Positions 8,520-18,042 are shown, counted from the stretch's first letter. The stretch: DNA of 64,000 nt from Pseudonocardia sp. HH130629-09 (GCF_001294645.1 NZ_CP011869.1:124001-188000); one strand, 5' to 3'. Notes: generated from the letters alone by a model not told the origin. Made by a program: numbers and translations.

Positions 8520-9988
8520 CTAGTACTGCAACGGCACTCGCTCGTTTCCGCAGGCCAACGACTCGTGGGACGTAGCGGTGGCGAGTGCTCGAAGTGCCCA
8601 GCCCAGCTCGATGAGCAGGTGATCGGCGAGCTCCCAGGACTGAGAGCCACTCGGCGTCTCGTCGAGTGCCGTTGCAGTACTAACGGCGCCGTCGTCGTTG
8701 CCCAGGGCGTCCGCCGTGTCGGGGCCAGGCGCCGCATGGCCGCCGAGGTCGGCGTCTTTGGTCTCGGGGCCGAGCGCGGCACCCGCGACCACCATAAGGC
8801 CGCCGAGCGCCAGGAACACCAGGGGTCAAACCCGTAGGGCATGACCGACGAGAGGCCGGCCTGGTAGAATGACGGGATGATCACCTCGGTGGTGTAGCCG
8901 AGCCCGTAGGCGCTGGACCGGACGCCGACGTGGAAGCGCTCGATGATGTAGGTGCTCACCACCGCGTAGATCGAGACCACGACGAGGACGAGGAGCACCA
9001 CCACCACGACACCCACCGCGCCGACTCCGCGAATCTGGCCACTCGCGATCAGCCAGAACAGCAGAGGGGACGCCGCCGCGATCGAGAACCCGCTGGTCAG
9101 CAGGAAGGGCTTACGGCCGATGCGCTGCGAGAGTGCTCCCGCACCTACGTAACCCGCAGCAAGCACCGCATAGGCGACGACGAGGACCAGAGTGGACTGA
9201 ACGCTGGTGAGCCCGGCCGCCGAGCGCAGGACGCCGGGAAGGACCGCGCCGATCATGTTGAACACGAGCCATACACCGGACATCAGGACGAAGACCTGAA
9301 GGAAGCCGCGCAGGTTGCGGCCGCTCATCAGTTCGGCGAGTGGCGAACGCTCCGGGCGCTTGCCCTTCTCCTGCGTCCACGCATCGGACTCGTCGACGTT
9401 GCGCGCGTACCAGACCGCCCGGCCCACGGCGAGCAGGGCGCCGATGACGAAGGGGATCCGCCAGCCCCACAGGACGTACGGCGAGTCCGGCCCGCACGCG
9501 GGGATGACCAGCAGGATCCCGAGGGTCAACAGGGCGATGGCGCAGTACGCCAGCGGGAAGCCGGTCATGATGACCGCGCCGTTGATGCCCCGCCGGTCGC
9601 GTGGGCTCTGCTCCAACGCCAGCGGCGTGGCCACCGTGTACTGCCCACCCAGGTAGATCCCGTCGATGAACCGGAGGGCCACCAGCAGGACGACCGCGCT
9701 CACCCCGAGAGTGCCGTAGCCGGGGAGCAGGGCGATCGCGAGCGTGCACAGCCCGAACCCGTAGAGCGAGATGATCGTGACCCGCCGACGGCCGTGCCGA
9801 TCAGCGAGGTGGCCGAAGACGAGCGCGCCCAGCGGGCGACCGAGCAGCGTGGCGACGAAGATCGCCGCAGTGATGATCCGGGTCGTCGACTCGGATATGC
9901 CGGCGGACAGTCCGACCTGGGCCCCGAGTCGGGCCTTCCGGGCCTGTCCGGGATCGCGAGCCGGGCTGGGCGAGGGGGACTCCGCCAT
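8520..9988 (-). pseudogene. MFS metabolite:H+ symporter, frameshifted and MITE-truncated
   Basis: Read leftward from ATG 9988, the protein has the MHS/MFS signature GALVFGHLADRHGRRRVT and several hydrophobic helices. It loses frame at about 8828, where YGFDP should continue into VFLALGGLMVVAGAALGPET but a one-base change shifts it. The C-terminus then runs into the small inverted-repeat element at 8521-8682. The N-terminus also lacks the usual first membrane helix (EWYDFFLYG region). It probably once imported the substrate of this operon; as written it is inactive unless the frameshift is a sequencing error. Confidence 0.75.
8521..8682. mobile_element. Small MITE with 20-bp terminal inverted repeats and TA ends
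   Basis: The 20-bp left arm tagtactgcaacggcactcg (8521-8540) is the exact inverse of the right arm at 8663-8682. The unit is 162 bp, has no coding capacity of its own and starts and ends in TA. This fits a non-autonomous IS630/Tc1-type element. It lies in the C-terminal codons of the MFS gene and supplies its stop codon. It is unrelated to the 165-bp MITE family. Confidence 0.75.
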
Positions 9989-10098
9989 TGGGGCCACTCC
10001 GGTCTGAGAGGGAAGGTTCGTGGAGCGGCGCCGGCTACACCGGCGCGCTCGTCGAGAGCGATCCCAGTAGAGACAACGAGCGCCACGGCGTAAACAGT

Positions 10099-10114
10099 AT
10101 TCCGCTGTGAAGAA
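10099..10114. promoter_or_regulatory. Candidate IclR operator upstream of the aromatic operon
   Basis: The + strand reads attccgctgtgaagaa, within the larger inverted repeat gtattc-N9-gaatac (10097-10117). It lies about 110 bp before the MFS start at 9988. The inverse, ttcttcacagcggaat, recurs with one mismatch at 10941-10956 on the start codon of the IclR gene. The pair looks like binding sites of that IclR protein. The rest of 9989-10177 holds no gene. Confidence 0.55.
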
Positions 10115-10177
10115 TACATGCTTCGTTCCAAAATCGTCGTAGGCAGGGCGGGCATCCGGTCTTCGCCGCCAGATCAC

Positions 10178-10948
10178 CTATGTCGTCGTCACCTCACGGG
10201 TGGCCGCGGCGGCCTCGAGATCACGAGCGATGCCGTCGGCCGTCGCCCTGATCTCCTGCACCCAGTCCGACAGCAGGTCCTTGCGGTACCGAGCGGTCGG
10301 CATGGCCAACGAGATCGCGATGGGCATCGACCCCGCCGAGACCGTGACTAGACAGCCGATCGCTGTCAAGCCCGTCTCGGTGAGCCCATCGTTCAACGCG
10401 AAACCCTGCCTGCGGATCCGGCGGATGCCACGGAGCAGCGCCTCCACGTCGTCGACTCCGGAGTCGGCGGACTCGTACAGGGCACGCAGTGCGTCCGGCG
10501 CCATCGTGGCGAGAACCGCACGTCCTCCGGAGGCGAGATGGGCGGGGAGGACTCGTCCCTCCCGATCTCCCACTCGCAGGGCCTGGTCACACTCCACGCT
10601 GGCGACGAACCGCGCCTGGTCGGCAGTGACGACGAGGAGGTTGCTGGTCTCCGAAGTCCTCGCGGTGAGGCCCTCCAGGCGCGGGAGCGCGATCCTGCGG
10701 AGTTCGGCGAGCGGCTCGGTGACGGGATGTGCACTCAGCACCGGCCCGGAAACGTAACGCCGGTCCTCGTTCTGCTCGGCGAAGTCCCGGTACACCAGCA
10801 TCGAGAGCAGGCGGTGTGCGGTCGAACGGGCGACGCCGATCCGCTCCGCCGCATCCGTGACTCGCAGTGGACCCTCCTGCTGCAGGATCGTGGCGAGGCG
10901 CAGGGCGTGGTCCACCGACTCGATCCCATACGCCGGCTTGTTCTTCAC
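10178..10948 (-). CDS. IclR-family transcriptional regulator
   Basis: 256 residues from GTG 10948. The N-terminal winged helix (residues ~8-70, GIESVDHALRLATILQQEGP and RIGVARSTAHRLLSMLVYRD) is followed by the IclR effector domain (SNLLVVTADQARFVASVECD, GRVLPAHLASGGRAVLATMA). It is transcribed in the same direction as, and directly upstream of, the MFS/PPOX/MDR/hydroxylase operon, so it is the likely substrate-responsive regulator. A candidate operator overlaps its own start codon, suggesting autoregulation. No damage is visible. Confidence 0.88.
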   Translation of the reverse strand: MKNKPAYGIESVDHALRLATILQQEGPLRVTDAAERIGVARSTAHRLLSMLVYRDFAEQNEDRRYVSGPVLSAHPVTEPLAELRRIALPRLEGLTARTSETSNLLVVTADQARFVASVECDQALRVGDREGRVLPAHLASGGRAVLATMAPDALRALYESADSGVDDVEALLRGIRRIRRQGFALNDGLTETGLTAIGCLVTVSAGSMPIAISLAMPTARYRKDLLSDWVQEIRATADGIARDLEAAAATREVTTT

Positions 10949-10956
10949 AGCAGAAT
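10941..10956. promoter_or_regulatory. Candidate IclR operator at the regulator's own start
   Basis: ttcttcacagcagaat matches the inverse of the site at 10099-10114 in 15 of 16 bases. It covers the GTG start (10946-10948) of the IclR gene. This would fit autorepression, or a true start further downstream. Confidence 0.45.
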
Positions 10957-11114
10957 GATACAGCCGTAATGTGGTCGCTGAGAAGGACCCCGGCCCCGCA
11001 TCCGCCTCAGCTCTCGAGGGTCGGAGTCTTCCGCGTGCTGATGGCGATGCGGTTGAACGGGTTCATCATGATGGGCTTTGACCTGCGAGTCGGAGCTACA
11101 CCCGGAGGGCTGTC

Positions 11115-11363
11115 GTGGTCGCACCGCTGGAGTTGATCCCCCGCGCCCGGCTCGATCCCGCCAGCTATGCCCGCGCCCAAGCGGCCGCGTTCGCCGGGCA
11201 CCGGCTGCGGATCGGACACTCCCGCGTCGTGCACGACGTGACCTGGCGCGACTGGCTCGGCGACCTACAGCTCCCCGTCCCCGCCTGCCACCAGAGCTGG
11301 TCCGGGCTGGCCACCACCGGCGACCTCAGCGCCACCACCGACCCGGCGAACTGCCGCAAGTGA
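11115..11363 (+). pseudogene. Hypothetical protein truncated by IS5
   Basis: The GTG at 11115 has a strong ggaggg site 5 nt upstream. The 82 visible residues (VVAPLELIPRARLDPASYAR, then HSRVVHDVTWRDWLGDLQLP) end at CRK where the IS5 inverted repeat supplies the stop. I do not recognise the family. The ribosome site and codon pattern suggest a real gene whose 3' end was removed by insertion of the element at 11362. Confidence 0.55.
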
Positions 11364-12287
11364 ACCCTTTCCAACCTGACAGTCACGAGGTCGGCGGGGT
11401 CGCGGCGTGGCGGCCCGGAAACTAGAAGAGCTCCTGGTAGACGAGTGATTGTCTAGATCAACTCGTTGCCCACCAGGAGCTCCGGTGCTTTCCTACCCGT
11501 CCGCGCTGTCGGTGTCCACTCGCGCGCTGATCACCTTGACCAACGCCCTTCAGCGCAGCCGCAACCAGCGCGGTACCCGCTGGCGGCGCCTCCCGATCGG
11601 TCGTCACGCCCTGCTCGCCCTGGCGCACCTGCGCAAGGGCGAGACCTACCCCGACCTCGCCGCTGGTTTCGGGGTCGGCACCACCACGGCGTTCCGCTAC
11701 ATCCGCGAAGCGATCGACGTCCTCGCCGCCGCGGCACCGAACCTGACCGAGGCGATCGCGGTCGCGCGGCGGAAGGCGTTCGTGATCCTCGACGGCACCT
11801 TGCTGCGGATCGACCGGGTCGCCATGGCCTCGGGGCGCGACCGCCCGTACTACTCGGGGAAGTGGAAGTGCCACGGCATGAACGTGCAGGTCATCAGCGA
11901 CCCGGCCGGTCGTCTGGTCTGGGCGTCGCCGGCGTTTGCCCGGTGCGCGGCATGACATGGGTGCCGCCCGCGAACACGGGATCATCGACGCCCTCACCGT
12001 CGCCGGGGTGCAGGTGGTCGCCGACAGCGGATACCGCGGTGCCGGTGCGATGTTCCGCCTCCCACAGCGACGCCGACCCGCCGATCGCGACACCGGCGAG
12101 CGCCGACGGCCCTCACCGAGTCAGCGGGAGATCAACGCCGCCCACGCAGCGCAACGCGGCCCCGGTGAACGCGCGAACGCGATGCTCAAGAGCTGGAAGA
12201 TCCGGTGCTGCCCGCAGCGGACCACCGCGCTGGTCAACGCGATCCAGACCCTCATCCTCGCTGGCTGACGCCAAGTGGAAAGAGTTC
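11362..12287 (+). mobile_element. IS5-family element, type B, copy 1
   Basis: 926 bp, with ends gaaccctttccaacctga and (inverse) gaactctttccacttgg. The flanks are AGT and ACT, which are not matching duplications. The sequence equals the element at 49239-51511 once the IS3 insertion there is removed, except for a 9-bp deletion here. Confidence 0.88.
11485..12268 (+). pseudogene. IS5-family transposase type B, in two frames
   Basis: The GTG at 11485 follows caggag. The first frame encodes the HTH and catalytic start (LSYPSALSVSTRALITLTNA, then FVILDGTLLRIDRVAM) and stops after SPAFARCAA. The remainder (PGARHDMGAAREHGIIDALT to TLILAG) is one frame further on. The extra T in gcgtttgcc at about 11933-11938 explains the break; the type C relative at 39518-40315 reads straight through at SPPLPGARHDMG. 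Both type B copies share it. This copy also lacks 9 bp encoding three residues of the KILRKIR segment. It is either programmed frameshifting or a dead copy. Confidence 0.8.
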
Positions 12288-12368
12288 ACTGACCAGTTGT
12301 CCCGAGTCAGGCCTGGCTTTGCCAACCCTCTGCTCTGGACAGCACCCGTGACCTGCTGACCTGGATGG

Positions 12369-13520
12369 TTACGAATCTGCCCGACGCTCACGCACGAGTA
12401 ATTTGAACGAGGCCACCCAGAGGTGCTCGATCGGGCCGCGGCGACGCCAGCGAAGCCACAGCGCGGCGAACGCCAGTAGAATTCCCGAGATTGCCGCGAA
12501 CACGGCATAGGTACCGAGTACCGGGTCCACAGTACGCACTACATTGCTCTGGAAAATGGTTCGTTCGAGCACGACGCCGAGGACGTTCTGGAGTAGGTAA
12601 CAGCTGAGTGCCATCGTCCCGACTCGGCCGAGTGCGTGGGCGAATCGGCCGGGAGCTCGGTGCTGATAGAATTGGGCGACCGCCGCCAGGATACCGAGAG
12701 CGACCAGTGGGGCGGTACCGTAGCGGGAGTAGCTACTAAGGGTGCCGCCGTCATAAGTGCCGAGTACGAAGTCCACCGGCAGTGCGACCACCAGTCCGAT
12801 GACGATGAGCCATCGGCGCAGCTGAACGCCCTCCGTCCTGAAGATCCCGGCCCGGTAGAGCTTCCCGCCGAGCAGGAACAGCGGAATCCCCATCAGCAGG
12901 ATCGTGGAGAACTCAGAGTATATTGTGAAAGCGTTGCCGATATTGCGGAGGTTTGAGTTGACCAGCGACCAGTAGCCGCCGTCTTCGGTGGGGACGCGGG
13001 CGGCCCGGGACAGCTCCGGGAGCGATAGCGCCTCGCCCCTGGGGGGCACCGTGAGCGAGGATGTGAGGACGAGCACGGTCAGGTGCAGTGCGAAGAACAC
13101 ACTGATCAGCCACCATTGCACTCGATCGCTAGTCAGGAGCAGGAACGCGACGAGTAGGCCAGTGACCGCGTAGGCCCGTAGGACATCGAATTGGACCACA
13201 AAGACGTAGTTGATGAGTCCGTCGAGGAAGAGCAGCCCGGCGCGGACTGGGTAGGTCCCTGGCCAGGTCCGTCCGCCCCGGAGAGCGGACTGGCGCTGGA
13301 TCTCCAGCCCGATCCCGAACATGATCGTCAGCAGGCCGAGGAACTTGCCGTTTGGCAGCCACTGGGAAACCTCGCCGATCCAGTCTGGGAGAAGAGGGGT
13401 GGCTGCAGAGCCGACATTGATCGTAAAGATCCAGATATTGCTGGCAAGGGTACCGACAATCGCGATCCCACGCAGCACATCCAGGGTCTCGATCCGGTCG
13501 TCACTAGACGCGTTGGGCAT
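12369..13520 (-). CDS. DUF418-family membrane protein
   Basis: 383 residues with about eight to ten hydrophobic segments. It begins with the family's hallmark N-terminus (ETLDVLRGIAIVGTLASNIW) and has the C-terminal DUF418 region (LRRWLIVIGLVVALPVDFVL, then ALGRVGTMALSCYLLQNVLG). These are acyltransferase-3-like integral membrane proteins of unknown function, often near envelope-stress genes. It lies just downstream of, and on the same strand as, an HtrA-like protease. A second, broken paralogue lies at 16598-17402. The stretch 12288-12368 between it and IS5 shows nothing. Confidence 0.85.
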   Translation of the reverse strand: MPNASSDDRIETLDVLRGIAIVGTLASNIWIFTINVGSAATPLLPDWIGEVSQWLPNGKFLGLLTIMFGIGLEIQRQSALRGGRTWPGTYPVRAGLLFLDGLINYVFVVQFDVLRAYAVTGLLVAFLLLTSDRVQWWLISVFFALHLTVLVLTSSLTVPPRGEALSLPELSRAARVPTEDGGYWSLVNSNLRNIGNAFTIYSEFSTILLMGIPLFLLGGKLYRAGIFRTEGVQLRRWLIVIGLVVALPVDFVLGTYDGGTLSSYSRYGTAPLVALGILAAVAQFYQHRAPGRFAHALGRVGTMALSCYLLQNVLGVVLERTIFQSNVVRTVDPVLGTYAVFAAISGILLAFAALWLRWRRRGPIEHLWVASFKLLVRERRADS

Positions 13521-13591
13521 ACCGAATCACTGGCGCGGTAGTCGGGCAATATGGGGTCCCCGCGGCTCAAGGGCCACGGGAGTCGGACTCC

Positions 13592-15121
13592 TCACAGGTA
13601 GCTCCTCGTGCGGAAGGGGTCGACACCGAACAGGCCGGGCCCTCTCGGGTGGTCTGGGATGCCCCAACCGGGGTTTTCAGGTGTGGTCCTGGGTCCTGTC
13701 TGCACATTCGCGGTCTCGGTGTCCTGGACGTTGCCGAGCTTTACCGGGACCTGGCGGGCGTTGCTACCGATGGTCAGTGTGACTTGCTGGCCAGGGGTGA
13801 AGTTCCCGACCCGCGCGATCAAATCCTCAAAGTCGGCGACCGGATAGTTGTCGATCTTGGTGATAACGTCGCCGGTCTTCACGCCCGCGGTCGCAGCCGG
13901 GGTCCCGGACTGGACCGTGTCGACTCGTGCGCCGCCAGCTTCACTGCTCGTTTCAGCTTTGTTGCTGGTGCTGTTCTCGGCGTGGCTGGCGGGCGACGCT
14001 GTGCCTTGAACTCCCAGTTGAGGCTTGGTCGCGACCCCGCTAGACATGAGTTCCTGAGCGACCCGCTTGGCGGTGTTCACCGGCACCGCGAAGCCGAGCC
14101 CGATCGAGCCAGGGCTACGCCCTGTTGTGGCTATCGCGGAGTTGATCCCGATGACTTGGCCGGCAAGGTTCACCAGCGGGCCGCCCGAGTTACCCCGGTT
14201 GATTGGGGCATCGGTCTGCAGCCCATTATAGACGACCCGAGTACCGCCGCCATCACCTGCGGTGACAGTCCGGTTCAAGGCCGACACGATGCCCGCGGTG
14301 ACGGTACCGGACAGACCCTGCGGCGAGCCGGTGGCAACAACCTGCTGGCCGACCTGGACACTGCTGGCCTCACCGAACGTGGCGGCCTTCAGGTTCGACG
14401 CTCCTAAAAGACGGATAACAGCCAGGTCGTAGCTCGGGGAGGTACCGACGACCTTTGCACGGTAGCGGGTGCCGTCGGCGGTCGACACGCTGATCTCGCT
14501 GCCGGCGCGGGTAAGGAGGTGGTTGTTGGTGAGGACCGCGCCGTCACTGGTGAGGACCACCCCCGATCCCTCGATCGTGCCCTGAGCCGCGCGGACTCTG
14601 ATGTCGACGGTGCTGGGAGCGATCGCGGCGGCTGCGCCAGCGATTGTGCCATTCCCAACCTGGGCTGAAGCGCCGGAGTTGGCGACGCTCGACAGCGGTG
14701 CCGACCCTGTCGTACCGAGGGCGGCATAGGCACCACCGAAACCGGCACCCCCACCGATCAGACAGGCAGCCACCATCACTGCGACCAGCCCGGCGCCGAA
14801 ACGGCGGGGCAGCTTGAAGGCCGGTACTGGCGTCGGGGAAAGCGGATACACCGAGTTCGGCGGGCTGCCCAAGTTCTGTGTCGAGCCCGCAGGACTCGCA
14901 GAAACTTCGCGCCGCGGTGGCTGATCTGAAAACGTCTCGCAGCCGGTATCGACTCCAGATGTCACCCCCAGCTCGCCACCATCGCCATGCACAGAACAAT
15001 CCCCGGGCACCCTCGGACCAGACCGATCAGAAGCCGCAGCTTCATCCCTGGTAGAGGTCCGTCCGTCAGCTCGTCTCCAGAGCCCAGCCCATACTCGGTT
15101 CATAGTCTGACTGTGCGACAT
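13592..15121 (-). CDS. HtrA/DegP-like (PepD-type) membrane-anchored serine protease
   Basis: About 509 residues from ATG 15121 (ATG 15103 and an upstream start at 15175 are alternatives). A Pro/Ser-rich cytoplasmic N-terminus leads to one membrane helix (RFGAGLVAVMVAACLIGGGA). The trypsin-like domain follows with His in LTNNHLLTRAG, Asp in SPSYDLAVIRLL and Ser in PINRGNSGGPLV, then a PDZ domain (TPAATAGVKTGDVITKIDNY). The layout matches actinobacterial PepD/HtrA envelope proteases that degrade misfolded exported proteins. In mycobacteria such a gene is controlled by MprAB; a two-component system lies nearby at 17509-20902. IS256 sits about 70-80 bp upstream and may have displaced its promoter. 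Confidence 0.88.
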   Translation of the reverse strand: MSHSQTMNRVWAGLWRRADGRTSTRDEAAASDRSGPRVPGDCSVHGDGGELGVTSGVDTGCETFSDQPPRREVSASPAGSTQNLGSPPNSVYPLSPTPVPAFKLPRRFGAGLVAVMVAACLIGGGAGFGGAYAALGTTGSAPLSSVANSGASAQVGNGTIAGAAAAIAPSTVDIRVRAAQGTIEGSGVVLTSDGAVLTNNHLLTRAGSEISVSTADGTRYRAKVVGTSPSYDLAVIRLLGASNLKAATFGEASSVQVGQQVVATGSPQGLSGTVTAGIVSALNRTVTAGDGGGTRVVYNGLQTDAPINRGNSGGPLVNLAGQVIGINSAIATTGRSPGSIGLGFAVPVNTAKRVAQELMSSGVATKPQLGVQGTASPASHAENSTSNKAETSSEAGGARVDTVQSGTPAATAGVKTGDVITKIDNYPVADFEDLIARVGNFTPGQQVTLTIGSNARQVPVKLGNVQDTETANVQTGPRTTPENPGWGIPDHPRGPGLFGVDPFRTRSYL

Positions 15122-15189
15122 GACCCTGAAACAAACCTGTGACCACACCAGAAATCTCCCGAGGACCCGGGTCAAGTCCGCTGGCGTGG

Positions 15190-16597
15190 TGTGTGACGAC
15201 GACCGCGTGATCTTCTTGTTCGGTCAGGCGCTGAGCGCCGGGATGGTGGTGGTCGAGGTCGCCTCCTCAGCGCTGGTGGCGGTGTCGGGGATCGTGGTGA
15301 CGCGGGAGCGGGCGAGGACGTCGAGGCCGAGGTAGCGGCGTCCTTCGGCCCATTCGTCGTGTTGCTCGGCCAGGACCGCGCCGACGAGGCGGATCAGGGA
15401 GTCGCGGTCGGGGAAGATCCCGACGACGTCGGTGCGGCGCCGGATCTCACGGTTCAGGCGCTCGGAGGGGTTGTTCGACCAGATCTGGCGCCACAGTTCT
15501 TTCGGGAAGCCGGTGAAGGCCAGGACGTCGGCTCGGGCGGCGTCGAGGTGCTCGGCGACCTTCGGGAGCTTGTCGGCCAAGGCGTCGAGGACCCGGTCGA
15601 ACTGGGCGTGCACCGATGCGGCGTCGGGCTGGTCATAGACCGAGTGCAGCAACGCCCGCACCCACGGCCAGGACTGCTTCGGGGTCGCAGCCATCAGGTT
15701 CGCCGCGTAGTGCGTCCTGCACCTCTGCCAGGCGGCGCCGGGCAGGGTCGCCCCGATCGCGGACACCAAGCCGGCGTGGGCGTCGCTGGTGACCAGCGCG
15801 ACGCCGGTCAGACCGCGGGCGGTGAGGTCGCGGAAGAACCCCAGCCAGCCGGCGCCGTCCTCGGCGGAGCTGACCTGCAGGCCGAGGATCTCCCGGTGTC
15901 CGTCGCCGTTGACCCCGGTGGCGAGCAGGGCGTGGACTGCCACGACCCGGCCGCCCTCGCGGACTTTGAGCACGAGCGCGTCGGCGGCGACGAAGGTGTA
16001 GGGGCCCTGGTCGAGCGGACGCGTCCGGAACTGCTCGACTTGGCCGTCGAGGTCCCGGGCCATCTCTGAGACCTGCGACTTCGACAACCTCGTGATGCCC
16101 AGGGAGTCGACGAGTTTCTCCATCCGCCGCGTCGAGACCCCGAGCAGGTAGCAGGTCGCGACCACCGTGGTCAGGGCCCGCTCCGCCCGGCGACGACGCT
16201 CCAGCAACCAGTCGGGGAAGTAGGAGCCGTTGCGCAGCTTGGGGATCGCCACGTCGATCGTGCCAGCGCGGGTGTCGAAGTCGCGGTGGCGGTAGCCGTT
16301 GCGGGTGTTCGTGCGAGCCTCGGAACGCTCGCCCCAGGCCGCGCCGCACACCGAGTCGGCGTCGGCGGACATCAGGGTGTTGATGAACGTGGTCAACATG
16401 TGGCACAGCAGATCCGGGCTCGCCTGGGACAGCTGCTCGTGCAGGAACTCGGTGGGGTCGATACTGGAGGGTGCGGTCATCGCGTGATCCATCTTCTGTG
16501 GGCTGTGAGAGGCGTTCAGAAGATCACGCGGTGGCCGCCCTACAGCTCGACCAGCTCGTCACCGGGCCGGTCGCACACCACCTTGGTGGACGCCACT
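15190..16597 (-). mobile_element. IS256-family element, type A, copy 1
   Basis: Boundaries are approximate. The sequence from inside the right end to tggacgccacta (16597) is repeated at 43071 onward in the other orientation. Both sides carry the related motif gaccgcgtgatcttct / ccaccgcgtgatcttct. It separates the HtrA gene from the broken DUF418 paralogue, whose C-terminus it removed. Confidence 0.75.
15224..16492 (-). CDS. IS256-family (Mutator) transposase, type A
   Basis: 422 residues. Mutator-type N-terminus (PTEFLHEQLSQASPDLLCHM), then the RNase H-like core with Asp in YTFVAADALVLKV, Asp in GVALVTSDAHAGL, the CxxH-type motif in RCRTHYAANLM and Glu in NNPSERLNREIRRR. It is complete and probably functional. 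The copy at 43175 differs at MARDLDG/MVRDLDG and loses its natural C-terminus. Confidence 0.92.
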   Translation of the reverse strand: MDHAMTAPSSIDPTEFLHEQLSQASPDLLCHMLTTFINTLMSADADSVCGAAWGERSEARTNTRNGYRHRDFDTRAGTIDVAIPKLRNGSYFPDWLLERRRRAERALTTVVATCYLLGVSTRRMEKLVDSLGITRLSKSQVSEMARDLDGQVEQFRTRPLDQGPYTFVAADALVLKVREGGRVVAVHALLATGVNGDGHREILGLQVSSAEDGAGWLGFFRDLTARGLTGVALVTSDAHAGLVSAIGATLPGAAWQRCRTHYAANLMAATPKQSWPWVRALLHSVYDQPDAASVHAQFDRVLDALADKLPKVAEHLDAARADVLAFTGFPKELWRQIWSNNPSERLNREIRRRTDVVGIFPDRDSLIRLVGAVLAEQHDEWAEGRRYLGLDVLARSRVTTIPDTATSAEEATSTTTIPALSA

Positions 16598-17402
16598 AGG
16601 ACCCGCCGGACACCCAGGGCGGCCCCGTAGCGACCGAACAAGATGACGTAGGGTCCGAACATCTCGGTTCTGCTGAGCAGATAGTCAAGCGGAAGAGCGG
16701 CCAGGAATCCGCTGCCGATGAGCCAGTACCGCAGGCGACGGTGCCCGGGCGCGAAGATGCCGATGCGGTAGAGCTTCGCGCCGAGGAGGAACGTGACCAA
16801 TCCCATCAGCATAACGGTGAAGAACCCCTGGTCAGGCACGAAGCTGGATTCGATGATGTGGCTGAAGCTCGCTTGCACCTCCGACCACCAGGTGCCAGAC
16901 CTCAGGTCGACCGGCAGTGTAGACCTCTCCGTCGTCGTGGCTTGTTCGTAAGCCTGGTATCCGCTATATCCGACATGTCCGAGATGGACGCCTAGGAAGA
17001 GCCCGATCAGCCACCACTGAGCCCTTTTCAACCTGCCGTTCCGGCAGCTCAGGGGCCTGGTTGTGTGGGTGCAGACGCCGAGCTAGCGAGCCGGTGACCT
17101 GTGCAGCTGTGGTCAGAGCAGTTGCGCTGCAACCTTCGCGATCTCCTGACGCAGAAGCTCGCTGGTCAGGTTGAAAAAGGCTCAGTGCCGCCCGCCTCGG
17201 CCCCCACGGACGCCGTGAAGATCCAGACATTGGAGGCCAGGGTTCCGATAATGGCGATGCCGCGCAGCACATCCAGAGCAGGCACCCGGTTCGACGCCCT
17301 GGTGACCCCCTGACCCACCACGGTGTTGCCGGCCGCGGTGTGGGTCGGGACGGCATGATCTCGCCCTGATGGTGGCACGCTGTTGGCAGCTGATTCACCC
17401 AT
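16598..17402 (-). pseudogene. Second DUF418-family membrane protein, broken by MITE and IS256
   Basis: The N-terminal part (17187-17402, PALDVLRGIAIIGTLASNVW) and a C-terminal part (16598-17015, RAQWWLIGLFLGVHLG to FGRYGAALGVRR) flank a 165-bp MITE. Compared with the intact paralogue at 12369-13520, about 100 residues between WIFTASVG and AQWWLIG are missing. The MITE flanks do not match (ACT left, AGT right), so the missing DNA was probably lost by recombination between two MITE copies. The far C-terminus is cut by IS256 at 16597. Confidence 0.85.
17019..17183. repeat. MITE-165 family, complete copy (mismatched flanks)
   Basis: 165 bp from gagcccttttcaacctgcc to caggttgaaaaaggctc. The flanks are ACT (17016-17018) and AGT (17184-17186), not a direct duplication. 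It lies inside the DUF418 paralogue and marks a deletion there. Confidence 0.9.
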
Positions 17403-18042
17403 TTCCCTGATTCTTGGCCTTCCGTGTCAACGGTGTATCAACGCCGATTCAGGTTCCGGCGCGACGAGCCACGCCACCGGTCGGGCCGCGCCAGTCGCGA
17501 CGGGCCGATCAGGGATGGGCAGGGCGCGGCAACCGCAGGACGAACCTCGCCCCCGGTCGGCCGAGGGCTCCAATACCGTCACGGCCTTCGACGGTCAGGT
17601 CTCCCCCCTGCGCCCTGGCGAGCTCGCGGGAGATGGCCAATCCCAGCCCTGCCCCGCCGTCGCGGCCGCGGGCCGGGTCGGCCCGCCAGAACCGGTCGAA
17701 CACCACGTCCACGTGCTCGGCCGAAATACCTGGGCCAGTATCGGCGGCGCTGAGCAGCGCCTGATCGGCGTGGGTGGACACGGCCACCGTGACCGTGCCC
17801 CCGCGCGGGGTGTGTCGGACCGCGTTGGTGAGCAGGTTGCTGATGATCTGACGGACCCGGGTGTCGTCCCCCCTCGCCAGGCACGGCTCCTGGGCCTGGA
17901 TCTTCACGGTGATCCCGGCCGCCGCAGCGAGCGGTTGATGGGTGTCGCCGACCGCAGCGGCGAGGCCGGCGAGATCCAGCCGGGTGGGACTGTCTCGTCC
18001 CGGGTTTGATGGAGACCATCAAGCCTGGAGGATGATCGACCG

